NCBI RefSeq assembly: GCF_900107145.1
Contig: NZ_FNOW01000025.1
Location: 1 to 44,700, forward strand
DNA length: 44,700 nt
Direction: 5' to 3'
Origin: Allochromatium warmingii
GTDB lineage: Bacteria > Pseudomonadota > Gammaproteobacteria > Chromatiales > Chromatiaceae
Positions 1 through 8,194 of the stretch are shown here, piece by piece (the first letter of the stretch is position 1; the number at the start of each line of letters is the position of its first letter). Below the pieces are notes generated by a model that worked only from the letters and a program-made list of their open reading frames with translations, did no database searches and was not told the DNA's origin. A program made the translations under genes and the position numbers.

Positions 1-30
1 CCAACCATCATCTTTAACCGCCAAGCTCAT
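1..30 (-). CDS. IS5-family transposase, N-terminal ten codons only
   Basis: An ATG at 30 opens a frame reading MSLAVKDDGW up to the window edge. A KDDGW segment near the N terminus followed by a helix is typical of a group of IS5-family transposases. The start lies 64 bases inside the presumed element end, a usual distance. The remainder is outside the window, so the catalytic residues cannot be seen. Confidence 0.55.
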   Translation of the reverse strand, partial: MSLAVKDDGW

Positions 31-94
31 CGTCGTTCTGACTCCTGTGATCGAGGAAACTTCCGCCTAGAATACCACCTTTTGGGATAGGCTC
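1..94 (-). mobile_element. End of an IS5-type insertion sequence, cut by window edge
   Basis: Read on the minus strand, the element begins at 94 with GAGCCTATCCCAAAAGG, an end of the kind found on IS5-family elements, and carries a transposase start at 30. It lies inside the cas3 gene. The TA at 95-96 could be one copy of a short target duplication, but the other end is outside the window, so this cannot be confirmed. The family call rests on the terminal sequence and on ten residues of transposase. Confidence 0.7.
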
Positions 95-410
95 TAAACA
101 GCGCCAGCCGCATCCACAGCGACCAGTCGAGTTCGGCGCTATACCACCACGCAAGCAGGGCGCTGAGTTCGCCATGATGGGTCAGGGCAGAGCGCCGTCC
201 GCTTTGGCGCAGATAATGCTGAAACCAGGGCGTCGCCTTGCCGAGATCGTGAAACAGTCCGGCAACACAGGCGATGGCCGCAATTTCAGGACGCGCACCG
301 GGGGCAATACTTAATGCTGCGCGTTCGGCCACGCGCTCCAGATGGGCGGCGAGCGCATCGCCTGGATGCGCCTCACACTCAGAGAAAGGCCACACAATCA
401 CTGCCGACAT
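95..410 (-). pseudogene. cas3: cas3, N-terminal HD nuclease fragment interrupted by an IS
   Basis: About 105 residues from the ATG at 410 match the start of a Cas3 HD nuclease. His23 fits the first conserved histidine, His54-Asp55 form the HD motif in GLFHDLGKATPW, and His78-His79 follow in LTHHGE. This domain normally cuts the single-stranded DNA exposed by Cascade and precedes a helicase. The match stops at 95, where the insertion sequence begins; the frame then reads 23 codons of IS sequence to a stop at 27. The start overlaps the end of cas5 by 32 bases, so it was probably translated with cas5. Whether the rest of cas3 survives beyond the element cannot be seen. As it stands the interference nuclease is broken. 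Confidence 0.85.
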
Positions 411-1095
411 GCTGTAGCACTCCGTGAGGAACGGTGACGCGAATCGGTTCGCCATCTTCGGCCAGTACGATTTCTTGATAGCGATGCACCACGCGCTCGG
501 CGTCCATGACGGCTGGAAGGCGCAGACGTTGATAACGCCGTCCCGCTTCATAGTGAACGCTCACACCATCCACCAGCGCCACAGCCGTGTTGACCGCATA
601 TTCGCCCGCCGCCAACGTCTGCCGCTCGCCGTCACCAACCCATGTTAGATCGGCGAGACAGTTCGCTAATCCCAGCGTCACCGTGTAATGCGACTGTCCG
701 GCCTGTAATGCCTCGGTCAGTGCATCCGCTACCCGACTGTCAAGACCAGCGACAAACAGCCGAAAACGCGGCTCACGCAAAAACACACAGGGCACTTGGG
801 TATGCGTATTCTGGCCAGCACGCGGCCGAAAATAGCCATCGGTGCCGTCTTTCGTTTGGAGCAGATTGAGTGCCGCACGAAAGGTACGCACCGGCGCACC
901 GAGTGCGACCGCAACCCGTACCCGTTCCCAACCGAAATACTGGTGATAGGCGTCCTTATCGATTCCTAGCAAGGCACCGAGCATTCCGAGTACCGCCGGC
1001 GGTGGCGGCAGCGGATAGCTCACCGGACTCATCGGCGAGTACGGCTTTTTAAACAGCCCATACTCACCGGCCACATCAAAGACCAGCGTGCGCAT
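379..1095 (-). CDS. cas5: CRISPR-associated protein Cas5, subtype I-B
   Basis: This 238-residue protein is the Cas5 subunit that caps the 5' handle of the crRNA in Cascade. The N terminus (FDVAGEYGLFKKPYSPMSP followed by a proline-rich stretch and a GMLGALLGI segment) is the signature of the Hmari/I-B Cas5 group: a first beta strand, then a glycine-rich helix. The start lies two bases after the cas7 stop and has no strong Shine-Dalgarno site, so translation is probably coupled. The 3' end overlaps cas3. Length is normal for the family and the reading frame is intact. Unlike I-C Cas5, I-B Cas5 does not itself process crRNA, so a Cas6 would be needed from elsewhere. Confidence 0.88.
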   Translation of the reverse strand: MRTLVFDVAGEYGLFKKPYSPMSPVSYPLPPPPAVLGMLGALLGIDKDAYHQYFGWERVRVAVALGAPVRTFRAALNLLQTKDGTDGYFRPRAGQNTHTQVPCVFLREPRFRLFVAGLDSRVADALTEALQAGQSHYTVTLGLANCLADLTWVGDGERQTLAAGEYAVNTAVALVDGVSVHYEAGRRYQRLRLPAVMDAERVVHRYQEIVLAEDGEPIRVTVPHGVLQHVGSDCVAFL

Positions 1096-1097
1096 GG

Positions 1098-2084
1098 CTA
1101 TAGATCCAGTGCCGTAATGCTCAACCCAGCCGCTTGAGCCAGCGTCATAAAGTCCGCCACATGCTCACCGACCCGACAGCGCAGACGGCTGTCCTGCATG
1201 ATCCGCAGACCGCGCAGACGCGGATAGGCCCGCCACGCATCGAGCACGGCGGTCACGTCCAGTTCAAAATCTTGGGTCGAGCGCAGTGCGGTGTCCTCGA
1301 CGCGCTGATTGGCGAGCGCCAGCCGCTGCGTCAGTGCGCCGAGCCGATAACCGGGCTGATATTCGGCCACCACCAGCAGTAGCGGCTCATGCCCGAGCTT
1401 GGAATGCGTGTTGAGTGCTGCCGTGCCCTGCCACAAGCCCGCAAACAACTGCTCCAGATCAGCTTCACTCAGGCCGGTGCTGCGTGCGGCGACCTCGTTG
1501 GCCACGCCATAAGCGGCGATCAGCGCATAGGGCAGCAGCCAGCGTTCGGCAAAAGATTTTTGATTTGCCGTCGCGTTGCCCGCATAGGCAGCGGTCTGCT
1601 GTACCAGCGTGGGACTGACACGATGCAGCGAGCGATTGAAAGCCGAGAATTGCACCGGGCCAGTGAGTTGCAACGAGGGTTCGGCCTTGCCCAGCGGCAG
1701 CGTAGCACCGAACAGCCGCGCATCAATGCAGCCGCGTGTCACTGCTTCTTCTAACGCTTGGCGTTTGGCTTCACCTTTCTTGCCTTTCGCGGCAGCATCA
1801 AGAAACTGCTCGGCGCGATCCTTGCCCTCGGCTAAATGGCCATCCGCTTTGAGCGTGTCGCGGATCAAGATCTCTTGTCCAGCAGCCAGACGCTTGGCGA
1901 CATCTGGTTCCAAACTCAACAGATAATCGCGCACGGTGCGCTTGATGCGCACATCGCTGACTGTGGCCACACCGGTTTCAGGATCGGTGCGCGGGCGATT
2001 CTCGTCGAGCGGGTCGCCATTGGGATTGCAGTCGCGAGCTTCGTAGAGAAAGAGAATTTCGTAGCGGTTGGTGATAGTGGTCAT
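1098..2084 (-). CDS. cas7: CRISPR-associated protein Cas7 (Csh2-like), Cascade backbone
   Basis: This 328-residue protein matches the Csh2/Cas7 backbone subunit, which binds the crRNA spacer in multiple copies. The start RYEILFLYEARDCNPNGDP, the following DENRPR and the DVRIKRTVRDYL segment are characteristic of I-B Cas7. The start is clear: an AAGGAG ribosome-binding site sits 8 bases before the ATG at 2084. It ends with TAG two bases before cas5. The preceding gene is a DUF29 gene rather than cas8b directly, which is unusual for the subtype. Nothing suggests damage to the frame. Confidence 0.9.
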   Translation of the reverse strand: MTTITNRYEILFLYEARDCNPNGDPLDENRPRTDPETGVATVSDVRIKRTVRDYLLSLEPDVAKRLAAGQEILIRDTLKADGHLAEGKDRAEQFLDAAAKGKKGEAKRQALEEAVTRGCIDARLFGATLPLGKAEPSLQLTGPVQFSAFNRSLHRVSPTLVQQTAAYAGNATANQKSFAERWLLPYALIAAYGVANEVAARSTGLSEADLEQLFAGLWQGTAALNTHSKLGHEPLLLVVAEYQPGYRLGALTQRLALANQRVEDTALRSTQDFELDVTAVLDAWRAYPRLRGLRIMQDSRLRCRVGEHVADFMTLAQAAGLSITALDL

Positions 2085-2123
2085 GCGTGTTGCTCCTTAA
2101 TCCTTAATAAGGTTGCCTAACAG

Positions 2124-2573
2124 TTATGGCGTTGGCGCTAACGGATCTGGCCCAGCGGCGTCTAGCAACTGTTTGACCGTAAACGGACACTGTTCGGGAA
2201 AGGTCGTCAGCGGCAATCCAGTTTCCTCGGCAGCGTCGCGGCGTGCGGTGGCATAGGCGGTTTCGATCAGGTCGGGCAACTGCCGTCGCAGACTCGGGCT
2301 ATCGTCGAGGATCAGCCCGATTTCGCGGCGTGCATTGCGGATCGACAGCCGCCAGCTTGTGCCGCGTCGCGTAGGCTGGTAATCCCAGTTGAGCCGGTGC
2401 AGCAACAGATTGACGAGATGGCTGGTCAGGGAGCGGCGGTCGCTCTTGCCCATGCTTTCGATTTCCTCGGCCAGATTCGCCGCATCGAGTGTGTTCCATT
2501 GTCCCTGCCGGAGTAGGGTGGCTTGCTGTTGCGTCCAGAGAAAGAAATCCTCGTTGTAACCGGGCGCAGTCAT
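2124..2573 (-). CDS. DUF29 family protein embedded in the cas operon
   Basis: This 149-residue protein has the layout of the DUF29 family: an N-terminal DFF-WTQQQA-type helix, an AEEIESMGKSDRRSL motif around residues 36-50, then LLLHRLNWDYQP and an arginine-rich WRLSIRNARREI segment, closing with a FPEQCPF motif. DUF29 proteins are small helical proteins of unknown function, common in cyanobacteria and purple sulfur bacteria. The gene overlaps the cas8b stop in an ATGA (2570-2573), so it is probably translated by coupling, and it lies 39 bases before cas7. I know of no accepted Cas role for DUF29. Its position is that of the small Cascade subunit in some systems, although in I-B that subunit usually comes from an internal start in cas8b. 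It could equally be cargo. Confidence 0.85.
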   Translation of the reverse strand: MTAPGYNEDFFLWTQQQATLLRQGQWNTLDAANLAEEIESMGKSDRRSLTSHLVNLLLHRLNWDYQPTRRGTSWRLSIRNARREIGLILDDSPSLRRQLPDLIETAYATARRDAAEETGLPLTTFPEQCPFTVKQLLDAAGPDPLAPTP

Positions 2574-4246
2574 GGTGTGTCGTCTCCCAGGTTGTCCTCG
2601 ATCTCACTGGCGTCGGCAAGCTGCTTGATCCGGTAGGCTAGGCTGTAACCAATAGTGAAAGCGAAGGTAGCTTCCTCATCGCTGATCGCCCAAGTCTCAC
2701 CGCAAACAACCCACGCATTCGCTAAATCTGGATCCAATCCGGCGATCACATAGCCCAGTTTGCCGTACTGCGCGAGCTTGGCATGACCTTCACGATAGAG
2801 GCGCTGGAGATGCTGACGGGTGAGCACGCGGCCAACGAATTTCTTAGCGAAGGGATCGGCCCCGCGTTCCTGACGCTGTACCGAGGTGACTTGAGCGGCA
2901 TAGACGCCCGTTAAAAAGGCAACAACCAGCTCAGGCCGCCGGAAAAAATTCGCGTGTTCACACACATAGCGCCCATAAGGACTGTTGGGAATGACCTCAG
3001 ACATGACAGCAGATACCTCCGTGAAATCAGCAAGAATCAAATGAACGTGTTGGGCATAGCGGTACAGCCCCCAAGCGTGGCGTGTCATCCAGTGCAATAG
3101 GGTCGGATTGCGCTGACCGGTATCGATCAGCCGCACAACCAGCGCGTGCAGAAAATGGCGCGGGTCGATGGACTCACCAGCAAATAGCGCGGCCAGCCAA
3201 TCGCGCAAGGTTTCTTCACTCGCATGGTTATTACCGCCCGCAAAGGTCTTAAACGTCAGGGCACTGATACGTACCGGCTGTTCTTCCGTTTTGCTCAGGA
3301 CGATTAGATCGGCAGCGCGTTCAATGGCGCGGGCGGCGGCGTGCAGCTCGTGCAGACGGCTGGGCAACAGATGCTGCACCTCGGCCTGTACCCGCCAAGC
3401 GGCGTTCTTCTCGCGGTAAAAGATGAGCGCGAGCGCAAGTTGATCGCCATATCCGCTAAATTCATCGGTAAGCGCCAATTCATCGGCAACCAGATCGCAC
3501 GTCTTCCCCAGACTGTAACGCTGCGGTTGCTGACTAAACCGGATACGCAATTCTTCGCGCACCGCATCGGCGTTGCTGTAAGGCAAAACAAGGTAGGTTT
3601 GACCGGCCATACTGCTGGCCAGATGCGTATTGGCAAAGGTGAAAGTCTCAGCGATGCTCAGGGCACACTCGCCACAGACCGGAAAATTGCGATGTGCGGC
3701 ATTGGCGCGAAAACCACCGGCGATGCTGCCGCGATTATTCAAGTTGTAGCAGGCCAATACCGCATAGTTGCCATAGACGCGCACGGCGTCGCGTCCGCAC
3801 ACCGCACAGCAGCCGCTATCGCGTGCGCCACCTTTGTCGGCGAAAGACTCCGTGACCTGACGCACCAGCGCCTCCCGCATTTCAGGCCAACCATGCACCG
3901 GCTGCATCTGCGCATCAGCCCAGTAGACATAGCCGCGATGGGTCTTGTCGTCGATACCGGCTTGCTGACGCGCAGTTTCGACCTCAGTCCAGATGGTGTC
4001 TTGATGCGTGCGAAAGGTCTCACCAGAGGCATGGAGCCAAGCGCGTTGTTCGGGGCTAAACTCCGCTGCCTTAGCACAGAGCACACCCTGATTGCCCTGA
4101 TAGGTACGCACGCCGCACCATTCACCCGCCGGCCCGAAGCACAGTGCCAAGCCACGATCATAGAGATCGGGCATTCCTTCGTTGAGCCGCTCCCAGCTCG
4201 CACGCTCAGGTAAACAACGTGCCAGTTCGTATAAACGATGAAACAT
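2570..4246 (-). CDS. cas8b: CRISPR-associated protein Cas8b (Csh1-like), Cascade large subunit
   Basis: This 558-residue protein fits the Cas8b/Csh1 large subunit, which recognises the PAM and recruits Cas3. Two CxxC pairs form the family's zinc-binding element: Cys147/Cys150 (CAVC) and Cys191/Cys194 (CGEC), separated by a segment ending HRNFP. The start at 4246 is supported by a GGAGG-type site about 12 bases upstream, and it is the first gene of the operon. In typical I-B operons cas6 precedes it; here there is only a 200-base region and then dapC on the other strand. The stop overlaps the DUF29 start by four bases. The C-terminal third is the usual place for the internally initiated small subunit, but I did not find a decisive internal start. 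Confidence 0.85.
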   Translation of the reverse strand: MFHRLYELARCLPERASWERLNEGMPDLYDRGLALCFGPAGEWCGVRTYQGNQGVLCAKAAEFSPEQRAWLHASGETFRTHQDTIWTEVETARQQAGIDDKTHRGYVYWADAQMQPVHGWPEMREALVRQVTESFADKGGARDSGCCAVCGRDAVRVYGNYAVLACYNLNNRGSIAGGFRANAAHRNFPVCGECALSIAETFTFANTHLASSMAGQTYLVLPYSNADAVREELRIRFSQQPQRYSLGKTCDLVADELALTDEFSGYGDQLALALIFYREKNAAWRVQAEVQHLLPSRLHELHAAARAIERAADLIVLSKTEEQPVRISALTFKTFAGGNNHASEETLRDWLAALFAGESIDPRHFLHALVVRLIDTGQRNPTLLHWMTRHAWGLYRYAQHVHLILADFTEVSAVMSEVIPNSPYGRYVCEHANFFRRPELVVAFLTGVYAAQVTSVQRQERGADPFAKKFVGRVLTRQHLQRLYREGHAKLAQYGKLGYVIAGLDPDLANAWVVCGETWAISDEEATFAFTIGYSLAYRIKQLADASEIEDNLGDDTP

Positions 4247-4314
4247 GCGAATCCAACGCCTCCGTGTGTGTTCAGTGTTTGCGATTAAATCAGCATTGAG
4301 AACACGAAGCCAAT

Positions 4315-4330
4315 GTCACAAGCTTGTGAC
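4315..4330. promoter_or_regulatory. Perfect 16-bp palindrome upstream of the cas operon
   Basis: GTCACAAGCTTGTGAC is a perfect inverted repeat centred about 76 bases before the cas8b ATG and about 143 bases before the dapC ATG. It lies in the only sizeable regulatory region between these divergent genes, so it is a candidate operator for a dimeric regulator. No regulator can be named from the sequence, and it could also be chance. Confidence 0.45.
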
Positions 4331-4465
4331 TCAAGGTTCGGCACAGGTAAGGCGTCAGTCACCTCAAAAACGTGTTTCGCCAGCCATCCACGTAGAGCCA
4401 AGCCACCTACTTGCCCTATACTACCGTGCTTCTTTCAGCGTTAAGTGTCACGAAGCGCGAACTTC

Positions 4466-5686
4466 ATGAATCCCGATCTGAGCCGCCTCCAATCCTATCC
4501 CTTCGAGAAGCTCGCCGCGCTCACGCAGGGCATCACCCCGCCCCGCGAGCGCGACCCGATTGGGTTGCAGATCGGCGAACCGAAACACCCGACGCCGAGT
4601 TTGATTGCCGAAGCGTTGCTGGCGCATCTGCATCGGCTCTCGGTCTACCCGACCACACGCGGCCTGCCCGAACTGCGCACCGCGATTGCCGACTGGTTGC
4701 GGGTGCGGTTTCAAGCAGCTGATGGCGCACCGCTGATTGTTGATCCTGAGCAGCAGATTTTGCCGGTCAATGGGACGCGTGAGGCGTTGTTTGCGATTGC
4801 ACAAGCGGTTGTAGATCGCACCCGCCCCGCGCCGCTCGTGTTAATGCCAAATCCCTGCTATCAAATTTATGAAGGCGCGGCAGTATTAGCTGGAGCCGAA
4901 CCGCAGTATTTAGCCTGTCATGCTGCAAATGGTTTTATTCCTGATTTTAATCGCGTAGACGCTGCAACTTGGGAACGCTGTCAATTACTCTATATTTGCT
5001 CACCCGGTAATCCAACCGGCGCAGTGCTCGATCAAGCAACGCTGATGCGTTTAATTGAACTCGCCGAACAGTATGATTTTGTTATTGCGTCTGATGAATG
5101 CTATGGCGATTTATATCAAGATGACAGCGCCCCGCCACCGGGCTTATTACAAGCCGCTGCTGCACTAGGTAAGACAGATTTTGCCCGCTGCATCATGTTT
5201 CATAGCTTATCCAAACGCTCAAATGCTCCGGGCTTGCGCTCGGGATTTGTCGCCGGTGACGCCACGTTAATTCGCAATTTTCTCGCCTATCGAACCTATC
5301 ACGGCTGCGCGATGTCATTGCCGGTGCAATATGCCAGCCTAGCTGCTTGGCGTGATGAAGCGCATGTCCGCGAAAATCGCCGGCTGTATCGTGAGAAATT
5401 CACTGCCGTGAGCGCCATTCTCAGCGATGTGCTACCGATTGAAATCCCAGCAGGCGGCTTTTTTCTGTGGCTCGCCACTCCAATTCCTGACACCGATTTT
5501 GCTCGCGAGCTGTATTTGCAAGAGCATGTCACGGTGTTACCGGGGCGTTTTCTCTCGCGTGCTATCAATGGCGAGGATCCCGGCGCTGACCGCGTGCGGA
5601 TTGCCTTAGTTGCGCCGCTAGATGAATGCGTTGATGCCGCAAAACGGATGCGTGCTTTTATTGAACGCCTCGGTTATCAACGCTAA
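4466..5686 (+). CDS. dapC: Succinyldiaminopimelate transaminase DapC
   Basis: DapC transfers an amino group from glutamate to N-succinyl-2-amino-6-ketopimelate in the succinylase branch of lysine and meso-DAP synthesis. The 406-residue protein starts MNPDLSRLQSYPFEKLAAL and continues with IGEPKHPTP, the signature of the DapC subgroup of class I aminotransferases. The PLP lysine lies in HSLSKRSNAPGLRSG and the C-terminal arginine in a DRVRIALV segment. I chose the ATG at 4466 because it matches the family start; a GTG 21 bases earlier is in frame. A TATACT hexamer at 4417-4422 may be the -10 box. It is followed by dapD and dapE, so three consecutive pathway genes lie together. Confidence 0.93.
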   Translation: MNPDLSRLQSYPFEKLAALTQGITPPRERDPIGLQIGEPKHPTPSLIAEALLAHLHRLSVYPTTRGLPELRTAIADWLRVRFQAADGAPLIVDPEQQILPVNGTREALFAIAQAVVDRTRPAPLVLMPNPCYQIYEGAAVLAGAEPQYLACHAANGFIPDFNRVDAATWERCQLLYICSPGNPTGAVLDQATLMRLIELAEQYDFVIASDECYGDLYQDDSAPPPGLLQAAAALGKTDFARCIMFHSLSKRSNAPGLRSGFVAGDATLIRNFLAYRTYHGCAMSLPVQYASLAAWRDEAHVRENRRLYREKFTAVSAILSDVLPIEIPAGGFFLWLATPIPDTDFARELYLQEHVTVLPGRFLSRAINGEDPGADRVRIALVAPLDECVDAAKRMRAFIERLGYQR

Positions 5687-5774
5687 ATATCAATACAGCG
5701 GCGCTGAATGACTCAAAACATTGGTACGAATCATTCCTTCTTTCACCACACACACTAGAGCAGCAATAAGCGAC

Positions 5775-6596
5775 ATGACCGATCAAGTCAATATTATTCT
5801 CGAAGCCTTCGAGCGCCGTGCCGAGATTACCCCGCGTACTGTTGAAACCCATGTGCGCGATGCGGTGCAGGATGTCATCACCCGCCTCGATCAGGGCACA
5901 GTGCGGGTTGCTGAAAAGCATGACGGTGAATGGATCGTCAATGAATGGGTAAAAAAAGCGGTGCTATTGTCATTTCGGATTGAAGATAACGCTTTTATGA
6001 AAGGCGGTTTCACCAATTATTATGACAAGGTGCCATCAAAATATGCGGATGCTAATTCACGCGAATTTCGTGATGGCGGAGTGCGTGTGGTACCGCCCGC
6101 GACGGCGCGGCGTGGTGCTTATATCGCATCGGGCTGTGTTTTAATGCCATCCTATGTGAATATCGGTGCCTATGTTGATTCCGGTACGATGGTTGATACC
6201 TGGGCAACAGTCGGTTCCTGTGCGCAGATTGGGAAAAATGTGCATCTGTCGGGCGGCGTTGGAATTGGCGGTGTATTAGAGCCGGTGCAGGCCGCGCCGA
6301 CTATTATTGAAGATCATTGTTTTATCGGCGCTCGCTCAGAAATTGTTGAGGGCGTGATTGTCGGTGAAGGCGCGGTAATTTCAATGGGTGTGTATATCGG
6401 TCAAAGCACCAAGATTTATAACCGTGAAACTGGCGAAATCAGCTATGGGCGCGTGCCACCGGGAGCGGTTGTGGTGTCGGGGAATTTACCGGCCAAAGAT
6501 GGCAGTCACAGCCTGTATTGTGCGGTGATTATTAAGCAGGTTGATGCCAAAACCCGCAGCAAAGTTGGCATTAATGAACTGCTACGTGATATTTAA
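5775..6596 (+). CDS. dapD: Tetrahydrodipicolinate N-succinyltransferase DapD
   Basis: DapD succinylates tetrahydrodipicolinate with succinyl-CoA, the step before DapC. The 273-residue length is that of the E. coli enzyme. The N-terminal helical domain is followed by a left-handed beta helix, visible as hexapeptide repeats such as [20 protein letters not shown] and [17 protein letters not shown], and the conserved MKGG segment is present. The ATG at 5775 gives the normal family N terminus ([15 protein letters not shown]); an upstream in-frame ATG at 5721 would add 18 residues without family support. It lies 88 bases after dapC, with a hairpin repeat separating it from dapE. Confidence 0.95.
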   Translation: MTDQVNIILEAFERRAEITPRTVETHVRDAVQDVITRLDQGTVRVAEKHDGEWIVNEWVKKAVLLSFRIEDNAFMKGGFTNYYDKVPSKYADANSREFRDGGVRVVPPATARRGAYIASGCVLMPSYVNIGAYVDSGTMVDTWATVGSCAQIGKNVHLSGGVGIGGVLEPVQAAPTIIEDHCFIGARSEIVEGVIVGEGAVISMGVYIGQSTKIYNRETGEISYGRVPPGAVVVSGNLPAKDGSHSLYCAVIIKQVDAKTRSKVGINELLRDI

Positions 6597-6620
6597 CGCT
6601 GGAATTGTTTTAGATTGATG

Positions 6621-6715
6621 TTGAACCGCACAGGCGCAAAGAACGCAAAGATTTTTAATTAAAAAATAAAAAACTAAAAATTCTTCTTTGTGTCCTTTGC
6701 GCCTTTGCGGTTCAA
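6621..6715. repeat. Family A hairpin repeat (CGCAAAG units), dapD-dapE spacer
   Basis: The left arm begins TTGAACCGCA and contains iterated 8-10 base units ending GCAAAG. The right arm is their reverse complement, ending TTTGCGGTTCAA, around an A/T-rich loop of about 30 bases. Related copies lie at 19772, 20349, 22094 and, as half a copy, 31345. The stretch does not code for protein. Confidence 0.85.
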
Positions 6716-6746
6716 ATAATACCTTCGCAACGACGAGGCTTCGTGC

Positions 6747-7874
6747 ATGTCGCCCACGCTTGAATTGGCTTGTGAACTCATCGCTCGCCCGTCGGTCACG
6801 CCCGACGATCACGGCTGTCAGGAGCTGATTGGCAACCGACTGGCCGCGCTCGGTTTTGCGGTCGAAGCCATGCCTTTTGGTGAGGTCACGAATCTCTGGG
6901 CGCGGCGCGGCACCGAGGGGCCGTTGCTCTGTCTGGCCGGACACACCGATGTCGTTCCGGCTGGCCCGCTCGATCTGTGGGACTCTGACCCCTTTGAGCC
7001 AGTGATCCGCGACGGTATGCTCTATGGGCGCGGCGCGGCGGATATGAAGGGATCCGTTGCCGCGATGGTGACGGCGCTGGAAACCTTTGTTCGCGCTCAT
7101 CCCGACCATCGGGGATCGCTCGCCGTGCTGCTTACCAGCGACGAGGAAGGCCCGGCAATCAACGGAACGGCGAAAGTTATCGAACGGCTCCAACAGCGCG
7201 GCGAGCAGATCGACTACGCGCTAGTCGGCGAGCCGTCGAGCCGCGAACGGCTTGGCGATGCCATCAAAAATGGGCGACGTGGCAGTTTGTCGGGTTTTTT
7301 GACTATTCACGGCAAACAGGGGCATGTCGCCTATCCGCATTTGGCCAATAATCCATTTCATGCCGCTGCCGCTGCATTAGCGGCGCTCTGTGCGGAAATC
7401 TGGGATCACGGTAATGCCTATTTTCCGCCGACCAGTTTTCAAATCGCTAATCTCAATATGGGCACTGGCGCAGAAAATGTCATTCCAGGTCAATTAGACG
7501 CGCAATTTAATCTGCGCTTTTCGACTGAACTCGACCCCGATACGATTAAGCGCCGCGTGCGCGGGATTCTCGATCAGGGCGATTTTGATTACGAACTGTC
7601 GTGGCGTTTATCTGGCTCGCCCTTTTTAACGCCGGTTGGGGAATTAGTCGAAGCCGCTCGCACAGCAATTCGTGACATCTGCGATCTTGAAACCGAACTC
7701 TCAACCAGCGGCGGCACGTCAGACGGGCGTTTTATTGCGCCGACTGGTGCGCAAGTGGTTGAACTCGGCCCGCTCAACGCGACAATTCATCAGGTCGATG
7801 AATGCGTCGCGGTCGCTGATTTAGATGCGTTACAGCGGATTTATGTGCGGATGATGGAGCAGTTGTTACAGTAG
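6747..7874 (+). CDS. dapE: Succinyl-diaminopimelate desuccinylase DapE
   Basis: DapE is the dinuclear zinc hydrolase that removes succinate from N-succinyl-LL-DAP, the step after DapC. The length of 375 residues equals that of the E. coli enzyme. Metal and catalytic motifs are in order: AGHTDVVP near residue 68, GRGAADMKG near 100, the TSDEEGPA glutamates near 133-138, and the late histidine in [18 protein letters not shown] site precedes the ATG. It ends in TAG at the family's normal length, which shows that amber codons terminate translation in this genome. The stop lies inside a strong hairpin at 7870-7895. Confidence 0.95.
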   Translation: MSPTLELACELIARPSVTPDDHGCQELIGNRLAALGFAVEAMPFGEVTNLWARRGTEGPLLCLAGHTDVVPAGPLDLWDSDPFEPVIRDGMLYGRGAADMKGSVAAMVTALETFVRAHPDHRGSLAVLLTSDEEGPAINGTAKVIERLQQRGEQIDYALVGEPSSRERLGDAIKNGRRGSLSGFLTIHGKQGHVAYPHLANNPFHAAAAALAALCAEIWDHGNAYFPPTSFQIANLNMGTGAENVIPGQLDAQFNLRFSTELDPDTIKRRVRGILDQGDFDYELSWRLSGSPFLTPVGELVEAARTAIRDICDLETELSTSGGTSDGRFIAPTGAQVVELGPLNATIHQVDECVAVADLDALQRIYVRMMEQLLQ

Positions 7875-7895
7875 GGTACGCATTGCGTACCCTAC
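7870..7895. terminator. Perfect hairpin between convergent dapE and minE
   Basis: A 13-bp perfect inverted repeat with core GGGTACGCA / TGCGTACCC starts two bases before the dapE stop codon. The two genes converge here with only 41 bases between stops, so it may act as a bidirectional terminator or transcript-end stabiliser. There is no T run, so it is not a canonical intrinsic terminator. The hairpin at 23729-23745 has the same GGTACGC core. Confidence 0.55.
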
Positions 7896-7915
7896 TGGCT
7901 GATAACTGGCAGCTA

Positions 7916-8191
7916 TCACGGCGGCCCGGCTGAATCCGGTAAAATAATATTCAGCTCCAATACTTCATGTGATTCAGCCAGCTCATATTTCACCGACACC
8001 GTATTCATGTCTACTTCGACATATTTACGGATTACCGCAAGAATTTCTTGTTCAAGCTGCGGTAAATACGACGGCTTATCCCGAGCGATTCGATCACGGG
8101 CCACAAGAATCTGCAAACGCTCTTTGGCGATACTGGCATTACCCACTTTTTGGGGCGGGCGCGTGGTTGCAAAATAGTCGAGCAGACCCAT
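7916..8191 (-). CDS. minE: Cell division topological specificity factor MinE
   Basis: The 91-residue protein has the two MinE regions: an N-terminal MinD-activating helix (MGLLDYFATTRPP followed by ASIAKERLQILVARDR) and a C-terminal dimerisation part (LEQEILAVIRKYV, then a beta strand). MinE stimulates MinD ATPase and drives pole-to-pole oscillation, keeping the division septum at midcell. It starts three bases after the minD stop, as the last gene of the minC-minD-minE set. Length and motifs are normal. Confidence 0.95.
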   Translation of the reverse strand: MGLLDYFATTRPPQKVGNASIAKERLQILVARDRIARDKPSYLPQLEQEILAVIRKYVEVDMNTVSVKYELAESHEVLELNIILPDSAGPP

Positions 8192-8194
8192 GAT

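Noticed and set aside
3341-4213. Long open frame of 290 codons on the plus strand
   Set aside because: It is antisense to cas8b, whose frame carries recognisable family motifs and a ribosome-binding site. The opposite frame has no motif or start signal.
379-4246. Assignment of the cas genes to subtype I-C
   Set aside because: The order cas8-cas7-cas5-cas3, the Csh2-like Cas7 start, the two CxxC pairs of the large subunit and the Hmari-type Cas5 start fit subtype I-B. In I-C, cas5 and cas8c come between cas3 and cas7.
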